A DNA stretch of 10,474 bases from NCBI GenBank assembly GCA_028275295.1, contig JAPWUY010000027.1, positions 1 through 10,474 of the forward strand. Direction: 5' to 3'. How positions within the stretch are numbered: the first letter of the stretch is position 1; each line of letters starts with the position of its first letter. Made by a program: the position numbers and the translations under genes. Positions 7,008 through 10,474 of this stretch are shown piece by piece. This stretch comes from Thermodesulfobacteriota bacterium (GTDB taxonomy: Bacteria > Desulfobacterota > Desulfocorpusculales > Desulfocorpusculum). The notes under the pieces were generated by a model. The model saw only the letters and a program-made list of their open reading frames with translations, made no database searches and was not told the DNA's origin.

Positions 7008-7318
7008 GATCTAGGGGGAGAGGAACATGGGTCCGGTAGAGGGCACCACCTAGGGTCATGGAAGAAGGTCAAGAACTGCCAGGAGAGGATGGGGTAGTAG
7101 TCGCCTTCTCGAGATTTTTCGAAGGAAAGCCATTCTTGCTTCATCAGGCCATTATCTCTCCATGGTGGCGTCTTATAGCGACCCACATGTGACAAGGTCT
7201 GCCAAAAGGTCCTAACCGAATTGGCCCAGGGCAGACAAGGGAGGCATCCTGGGTGAGGTAAGGCCAAGGGGGCGGGCGGCTCGGAATCCTCGCTGCCCTT
7301 TGGAAGGCGGGTCCCCAT
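7004..7318 (-). CDS. Orphan ORF or gene remnant (104 aa), unrecognised
   Basis: The C-terminal half has a protein-like composition: residues about 35-88 are rich in aromatic and charged residues (for example PPWRDNGLMKQEWLSFEKS and DYYPILSWQFLTFF), unlike the Pro/Ser/Arg-rich nonsense of typical shadow frames. The first 30 residues are low-complexity (Pro, Ala, Leu). There is no Shine-Dalgarno before the ATG, which lies in the loop of the 7307-7341 hairpin. I do not recognise a family. It may be a short degraded gene whose original start is lost, or a chance frame. Confidence 0.2.
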   Translation of the reverse strand: MGTRLPKGSEDSEPPAPLALPHPGCLPCLPWANSVRTFWQTLSHVGRYKTPPWRDNGLMKQEWLSFEKSREGDYYPILSWQFLTFFHDPRWCPLPDPCSSPPRS

Positions 7319-7341
7319 AAAAAAACCCGGGGAACGCCCGC
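7307..7341. repeat. Bulged hairpin with A-run loop
   Basis: GCGGG (7307-7311) pairs with CCCGC (7337-7341) and TCCCC (7312-7316) with GGGGA (7329-7333), leaving a 3-nt ACG bulge and a 12-nt loop of ATAAAAAAACCC. The A/T run is inside the loop rather than after the stem, so it is not a normal intrinsic terminator on either strand. It could be part of a small RNA or an mRNA structure. Confidence 0.35.
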
Positions 7342-7500
7342 TTTAGTGAAGACAAAAGATGACTTACCTGAAACCATTCGGCCTTTGGCAAAAGACTGAG
7401 AGCCTAGGATCTCCCATCCAGGCAATTTTACCGAGGCCTGTGGGAGGAGATCCGTGGGAAAGAGGGCTTGGGTATTCCGTGCAGGCCCGCAAAAACACGA

Positions 7501-7532
7501 AAAAACTTTGGGCATCCGGCAACCGGATGCCC
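7501..7532 (-). terminator. Rho-independent terminator of the lipoprotein gene
   Basis: On the - strand a perfect 10-bp stem GGGCATCCGG/CCGGATGCCC (+ strand 7510-7519 with 7523-7532) and a 3-nt loop are followed by AAAG and a run of T (A run on the + strand from 7505 leftwards). It begins 28 nt after the lipoprotein stop. This is a strong, classical terminator. Confidence 0.88.
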
Positions 7533-7560
7533 GAGGTCCCCAACAACAAAAGACTGTCCT

Positions 7561-7938
7561 TCAATAAGGCTCCCAGTAACGGTGGGGTGGGACCCAGCGG
7601 CCGTAAGCATCCCAGTATCCTGGCACATAAACCCACCTCCCAGGGGCCGGCCCGTAATAGGCTGGCGGACCGTAAGCGTAGGGGTAGGGTCTTATGACCC
7701 CTGCATCGAACAGGGAACCCGCAAGCATACCGGCACCGGCCCCCATGGCAGCACCCCTCGGATTGCCTGTGATCCCGTAGCCGAGCAATGCCCCGGCTGC
7801 ACCCCCAGTGGCTGCGCAGCCCATAACTCCCACTGCGAGCCCCAAAAGGGCAAGCACAACTACTCCTTTGGCGAGGCCACTCGGAAAAAGCCTCCCAAGC
7901 AGAATAGCTGAGTTCTTCTCCATTTCATCACCTTTCAT
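7561..7938 (-). CDS. Putative glycine-zipper lipoprotein with aromatic PGYW-type tail
   Basis: This is a small predicted cell-envelope protein of 125 aa. Start ATG 7938 is chosen because AAGGAGG lies 7 nt upstream; the frame is open further but lacks a ribosome site there. The N-terminus (about 1-27) is polar with Lys/Arg, then a hydrophobic stretch (VVVLALLGLAVGVMG) ends in VMGC with Cys41, a plausible if imperfect lipobox. Residues about 43-80 form a Gly/Ala-rich glycine zipper (GGAAGALLGYGITG, then GAAMGAGAGMLAGS), typical of membrane-embedded or outer-membrane-associated proteins. The tail (about 83-125) is Tyr/Pro/Trp-rich and contains 'RWVYVPGYWDAYGRW', resembling YXWGXW/PGYW-repeat envelope proteins. 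It stands alone, with its own terminator and no operon partner within 570 bp. Function unknown; envelope localisation is inference from the signal and zipper. Confidence 0.82.
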   Translation of the reverse strand: MKGDEMEKNSAILLGRLFPSGLAKGVVVLALLGLAVGVMGCAATGGAAGALLGYGITGNPRGAAMGAGAGMLAGSLFDAGVIRPYPYAYGPPAYYGPAPGRWVYVPGYWDAYGRWVPPHRYWEPY

Positions 7939-8030
7939 CGGGATCCTCCTTGCCGAGAAGAAAAGCGGACAAAACATTGGTCGCCGTGCCAGGGGGAAGG
8001 TTTACTTGGGGGTGGAGCGGTGGAAATAGA

Positions 8031-8047
8031 GCTATCAATATGATCAC
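8031..8047. repeat. Imperfect 17-bp repeat, copy 2
   Basis: Reads GCTATCAATATGATCAC, 15 of 17 identical to the copy at 6991-7007. It lies 93 bp upstream of the lipoprotein start on that gene's promoter side, so a regulator-binding role is conceivable. On the - strand it reads GTGATCATATTGATAGC. Confidence 0.4.
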
Positions 8048-8241
8048 AACATGAGGGGCACCACGGCTCGGACTCCGCTAGAGATCATCAAATCGCTTCG
8101 CAGAAGAAGGCGATGGACTGCCGGATAGAAGATGCCCCCAACCTCTCTTCACGTTTGGGCCTTCCCACTTGCGCTCCAAGAGGTTATCAGTTTTGGGGGG
8201 AAATGGGGGTTTGGGTTTCGTCTCTTCGAGGAGTTAGCCCG

Positions 8242-8493
8242 CTAGGGGTAGGAAAGCGATCCATGTGAAATCACCTCCCTCAAATCATTCAACTTTTTGC
8301 CGGATACATGATGATCTAAGGAGGCTCTCACTTGTGCCCCCAGGAGAAAGGGAGTTTTGCCAAGAAAACCAGGATGGTGCAAGACGAAAAGGTTGGTCCA
8401 AAATCGCGATGCGAGCTTTCCGCCCTCACTCAGGCGCTCTTTTCCACAAATCCAAAAGCGGATCCCCCTCTTTTGGCCCTTTCCAGGCTTCAC
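8242..8493 (-). CDS. Weak hypothetical ORF (83 aa, GTG start)
   Basis: The frame opens with GTG 18 nt after the thioesterase stop and ends at TAG (8242-8244). The product is basic (MKPGKGQKRGIRFW at the start), with a middle segment 'NLFVLHHPGFLGKTPFLLG' and no recognised family. No Shine-Dalgarno precedes it. Codons are not clearly unlike neighbouring genes. It may be a small genuine gene at the end of the - strand operon, a remnant, or chance; I favour chance slightly. Confidence 0.18.
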   Translation of the reverse strand: MKPGKGQKRGIRFWICGKERLSEGGKLASRFWTNLFVLHHPGFLGKTPFLLGAQVRASLDHHVSGKKLNDLREVISHGSLSYP

Positions 8494-8511
8494 GAGTTTT
8501 GGGGCCCGACA

Positions 8512-8949
8512 TTACTCTGGTGGACCCTTTTCGAGAAAGGGTATCTGGGAGCCTTTTCTATAGGCTATGGCATGGCATGAGGCTATGAGCTCGCCTTTTT
8601 CATCCCTGACCTCTATCCTGTAGTGGCCTGTCCTTTTGGTCTTGTGCACTTCGTGGGCTTCCGCAAGCAGAGTGCTTCCAAGTTGTGGAGGGGAGTGGTA
8701 CGAGACCCCCACATGAAGTGCCACAGCCCATGTCCCGTAAGAGTTACAGGCAACCTGGAACGCCTCGTCCATGAGCGAGAATATCGCCCCTCCATGACAC
8801 ATTCCGAACATGTTTCCCATATCCTCGGTTACGATCATCCTCACTTTCGCATAACCCTCTCTCACCTCGAGTAGCTCCAATCCGAGCTTTCTCGCAAAAG
8901 GTTCCCTTTTCGCCTGCTCCAGGAAGGCTTTTGCCTTTTGAGCGTCCAT
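8512..8949 (-). CDS. PaaI-type hotdog-fold acyl-CoA thioesterase
   Basis: This protein probably hydrolyses an acyl-CoA thioester in the cytoplasm, possibly a phenylacetyl-CoA-type or other aromatic acyl-CoA. From the ATG at 8949 it is 145 aa, close to E. coli PaaI. The core 'GNMFGMCHGGAIFSLMDEAFQVACNS' (45-70) carries the HGG motif (52-54) and Asp61, matching the family's catalytic Asp; PaaI has a very similar stretch with DICHGG and ADTAF. 'VSYHSPPQLGSTLLAEA' and a C-terminal 'HAIAYRKG' complete the fold. The start was chosen for GAGGTGG 9 nt upstream; a TTG at 9006 overlapping the epimerase stop would add 19 residues. It is last in a three-gene - strand cluster. No other phenylacetate-pathway gene is present, so the substrate is uncertain. 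Confidence 0.9.
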   Translation of the reverse strand: MDAQKAKAFLEQAKREPFARKLGLELLEVREGYAKVRMIVTEDMGNMFGMCHGGAIFSLMDEAFQVACNSYGTWAVALHVGVSYHSPPQLGSTLLAEAHEVHKTKRTGHYRIEVRDEKGELIASCHAIAYRKGSQIPFLEKGPPE

Positions 8950-9002
8950 TTCTCGCTTCCACCTCGCAATGAGGTCTCTCGCATATGGGATAGAGTGGCC
9001 CC

Positions 9003-9896
9003 TCAAGGTCTTCTTGCCTTCAGGGCAGCCTTCAGGGCCTCATCCACCTTTGGATACTTGAAATTGAAGCCCGCCTCCAAAAGCCTCTTTGGCAGGACTC
9101 TTTGGCCTTCCAAGATCACCGAGCCGAACTCTCCGAGGACGAGCTTTATCATGAAGCCGGGGGTTGGGAAACAGGCCGGCCTCCCCAAAACCCTTCCAAG
9201 GGCCTTCGAAAAGTCCTTGTTTCTCACGGGGTTGGGAGAGGTCAGATTGAAGGGCCCGGATGCGCCATCGAGGCTCGCTAGAAAATAGATGGCCTCGACC
9301 AGATCCTCGATGTGGATCCAGGAAAACCACTGTCTCCCGCTCCCTATTGGCCCCCCTACGAACCACTTGAAGGGTTTGACCATCTGTTGGAGAGCGCCAC
9401 CTGTTCCCCCAAGAACTATCCCGAATCTCATAATGACCACCCTGGCTCCCTTGTCCTCAGCCCTCCGGGCCTCAGCCTCCCAGTCAACGGCCAGCTTTGC
9501 GAGGAAATCCGATCCAGGAGGGGATGATTCGTCGAGCTCCTCGTCACCGCGGAACCCATAGTAGCCAACTGCAGAAGTGCTCATGAGGGTCACCCGGGCC
9601 CCTTGAGGAATGGCATCGACCAAGTTCCTGGTGGTGAGGATTCGGCTGAGCCTGAGCTCCTCCTTGTACTGGGGGGTCCATTTTCCGAAAATCGATGCCC
9701 CTGCCAGGTTGACTAGGAGATCGCATTTCGCGACCTCCTCTTGCCATTTTCCCGGGATTTTGGGATCTCCCTGTAAGAAGTCAGCTCCCCCAGATCCCTT
9801 CCGGGTGAGGATGATGACTTGATGGCCATCCTCGCGCAACCTCTTGGCCAGATGCGATCCCACAAAACCGCTCCCTCCTGTTATGAGGACCCTCAT
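9003..9896 (-). CDS. TIGR01777 family NAD(P)-dependent epimerase (YfcH/SDR39U1-like)
   Basis: This is an atypical/extended short-chain dehydrogenase of unknown substrate. It is 297 aa, the family's usual length. The N-terminal Rossmann fold has MRVLITGGSGFVGSHL (1-16), giving the GGxGFxG nucleotide-binding loop. 'DLLVNLAGASI' is at 59-69, 'SRILTTRNLVDAI' at 84-96, 'STSAVGYYG' with the Tyr of the active-site region at 106-114, and 'GSGRQWFSWIHIEDLV', diagnostic of TIGR01777, at 185-200. 'GPFNLTSPNPVRNKDF' at 214-229 precedes the DUF1731-type C-terminal region (about 247-294). The ATG at 9896 is chosen for GGAGG 6 nt upstream; the open frame continues upstream to 10073 but overlaps the FmdB-type gene. 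It lies 64 bp after that gene and just before the thioesterase, probably co-transcribed. Confidence 0.93.
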   Translation of the reverse strand: MRVLITGGSGFVGSHLAKRLREDGHQVIILTRKGSGGADFLQGDPKIPGKWQEEVAKCDLLVNLAGASIFGKWTPQYKEELRLSRILTTRNLVDAIPQGARVTLMSTSAVGYYGFRGDEELDESSPPGSDFLAKLAVDWEAEARRAEDKGARVVIMRFGIVLGGTGGALQQMVKPFKWFVGGPIGSGRQWFSWIHIEDLVEAIYFLASLDGASGPFNLTSPNPVRNKDFSKALGRVLGRPACFPTPGFMIKLVLGEFGSVILEGQRVLPKRLLEAGFNFKYPKVDEALKAALKARRP

Positions 9897-9960
9897 GCGC
9901 CACCTCCGGATGCCTTGAGATTCCAAAAAGGGCAGGTTCCCTCTGGGAAACGTGCCAGTC

Positions 9961-10200
9961 CTACTTAGTGTGTCCTGGGAGGGTAAAGCTGGAGCAAGTT
10001 CCTCCAGGGCAAGAGCGGGTAACTGGCTGGGGTTGGGACCCGCCTTTCTGACTGCCGTGGCTCTGCACCACACTCATCACCCTTTCGCCTCCCTCGGTGC
10101 CACAGTGAGGGCAGCGAACCTCCATGGGCTCGCTTGTGGAGACGAAAAGCAGTTCGAAAAGCTCTCCACACGAAAGACAGCGGAACTCGTAAATGGGCAT
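9961..10200 (-). CDS. FmdB family zinc-ribbon protein
   Basis: This is a small putative regulatory or zinc-binding protein, 79 aa. The start MPIYEFRCLSCGELFE is the typical FmdB/CxxC N-terminus, and Cys8, Cys11, Cys30 and Cys33 form a two-knuckle zinc ribbon (CLSC and CPHC). The tail is Gly/Ser/Gln-rich with an extra cysteine pair (Cys64, Cys69, in CPGGTC), a tail type often seen in this family. GGGAGGATC 9-12 nt before ATG 10200 supports the start; the open frame to 10404 is non-coding leader. It is first in the likely - strand operon. The family is named after a putative formamidase regulator, but molecular function is generally unknown. Confidence 0.92.
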   Translation of the reverse strand: MPIYEFRCLSCGELFELLFVSTSEPMEVRCPHCGTEGGERVMSVVQSHGSQKGGSQPQPVTRSCPGGTCSSFTLPGHTK

Positions 10201-10297
10201 TTCCAGATCCTCCCTTCGGGAGACTAGCTTCTCAACCAATTTTGAGCCCCGGGCTCTCTCGTTCCATCTTCCCTTGGCCTTTGGGGTTTTTTCCCAT

Positions 10298-10325
10298 AAT
10301 ATAGCACAAAGTCGGTCACATACAA
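10298..10325 (-). promoter_or_regulatory. Candidate sigma-70-type promoter of the FmdB-epimerase-thioesterase operon
   Basis: On the - strand TTGTAT (10325-10320) and TATATT (10303-10298) are separated by 16 bp. The -10 is one base from consensus and lies in the most AT-rich patch of this region; the -35 is weak (3 of 6). Transcription would begin near 10291. Confidence 0.4.
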
Positions 10326-10443
10326 CGCGGAAGGCGCTCGAGAATTTTTCAAGAATCTCTGGTCCGAGCACACAAGTAGTCCTTCCCACCAGGAGGAGCC
10401 CCAAAGGTGGAGGAGAAAGAGTTTCGGCTTTCTTTAAAAGGGG

Positions 10444-10465
10444 GGAACGAAAAGCTTTTCGGTCC
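10444..10465. repeat. Near-perfect palindrome
   Basis: A 22-bp dyad with only one mismatched pair, centred on the perfect 14-mer CGAAAAGCTTTTCG (10448-10461). It lies about 120 bp upstream of the candidate - strand promoter. It could be an operator, part of a hairpin for a gene beyond the edge, or chance. Confidence 0.4.
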
Positions 10466-10474
10466 TCTTGGCAG

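Larger units (their letters stand above)
6944..7500. other. Gene-poor region between convergent terminators
   Basis: No recognised gene or tRNA/rRNA signature on either strand. It contains a hairpin at 6978-6997, one copy of a 17-bp repeat (6991-7007), a weak orphan frame on the - strand (7004-7318) and a bulged hairpin with an A-run loop (7307-7341), each listed separately. The rest shows nothing I can identify. Confidence 0.6.
7952..8511. other. Gene-poor region upstream of the lipoprotein gene
   Basis: The stretch should contain the lipoprotein promoter, but no clear -35/-10 pair was found. It holds the second copy of the 17-bp repeat (8031-8047), a weak GTG frame on the - strand (8242-8493), and a 7-bp stem CCAAAAG/CTTTTGG (8452-8458 with 8470-8476) about 35 nt past the thioesterase stop. 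That stem could act as a weak terminator on the - strand, although no T run follows it. Positions 8050-8240 show nothing I can identify. Confidence 0.5.
10201..10474 (-). other. Upstream leader region of the FmdB-type gene
   Basis: Contains the candidate promoter at 10298-10325, a leader of roughly 90 nt to the FmdB start, and the palindrome at 10444-10465. No gene is recognised to the window edge. Confidence 0.5.

Noticed and set aside
7000..7013. FNR/CRP-like operator (TTGATCACGATCTA)
   Set aside because: Only a partial match to TTGAT-N4-ATCAA, with no nearby promoter or gene start on either strand; better treated as part of the 17-bp repeat.
6903..8511. CRISPR array, tRNA or insertion sequence in the gene-poor region
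   Set aside because: No regularly spaced repeats, no tRNA T-loop/cloverleaf pattern, and no transposase motif or clear terminal inverted repeats were seen by eye.
8332..8580. 82-aa + strand ORF with AAGGAGG upstream
   Set aside because: Its last quarter is antisense to the thioesterase, composition is unremarkable, and no family is recognised; the purine run alone is not enough.
9897..10073. N-terminally extended 356-aa epimerase
   Set aside because: The extension precedes the Rossmann fold, overlaps the FmdB-type gene, and a strong GGAGG sits 6 nt before the ATG at 9896.

Overview
The window is 10.5 kb of bacterial DNA, moderately GC-rich and strongly biased to AGG/AGA arginine and ATA isoleucine codons. 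It contains no rRNA, tRNA or other phylogenetic marker. The gene set (peptide-class ABC importer, M20 amidohydrolase, TIGR01777 epimerase, PaaI-type thioesterase, FmdB-type zinc ribbon, glycine-zipper/PGYW lipoprotein) would suit a Desulfobacterota-like or other anaerobic, possibly thermophilic bacterium. That placement is inference only.

Left half, + strand (1-6943): an import-and-hydrolysis operon. In order it holds a family-5 solute-binding protein (5' end outside the window), a 316-bp gap, two DppB/DppC-type permeases, two DppD/DppF-type ATPases, a 258-bp gap and an M20D-type metallo-amidohydrolase, closed by a rho-independent terminator. The permease and ATPase genes are packed or overlapping (15-bp gap, ATGA overlap, 10-bp overlap). 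The layout suggests a periplasmic binder hands a peptide or N-acylated compound to the permease, and the hydrolase cleaves its amide bond in the cytoplasm.

The most interesting observation is in the first gap, just before the first permease. Positions 1603-1650 closely match the 5' half of a TPP riboswitch (GGGGGTGC, small hairpin, CTGAGA, CCCCC, ACCTGA, all in the right order and spacing), but the pyrophosphate-binding arm is not recognisable. If it is genuine, the operon may salvage a thiamin-related compound, because one known pyrimidine-salvage route uses an ABC importer plus an M20-family deformylase. A covariance-model search would test this.

Middle (6944-8511): gene-poor. It has convergent terminators, one short - strand lipoprotein gene, two weak orphan ORFs, several hairpins and a 17-bp imperfect repeat present twice about 1 kb apart.

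Right part, - strand (8512-10474): a probable three-gene operon reading leftwards, FmdB-type zinc-ribbon protein, then TIGR01777 epimerase, then PaaI-type thioesterase. A candidate promoter lies near 10298-10325 and a palindrome lies further upstream.
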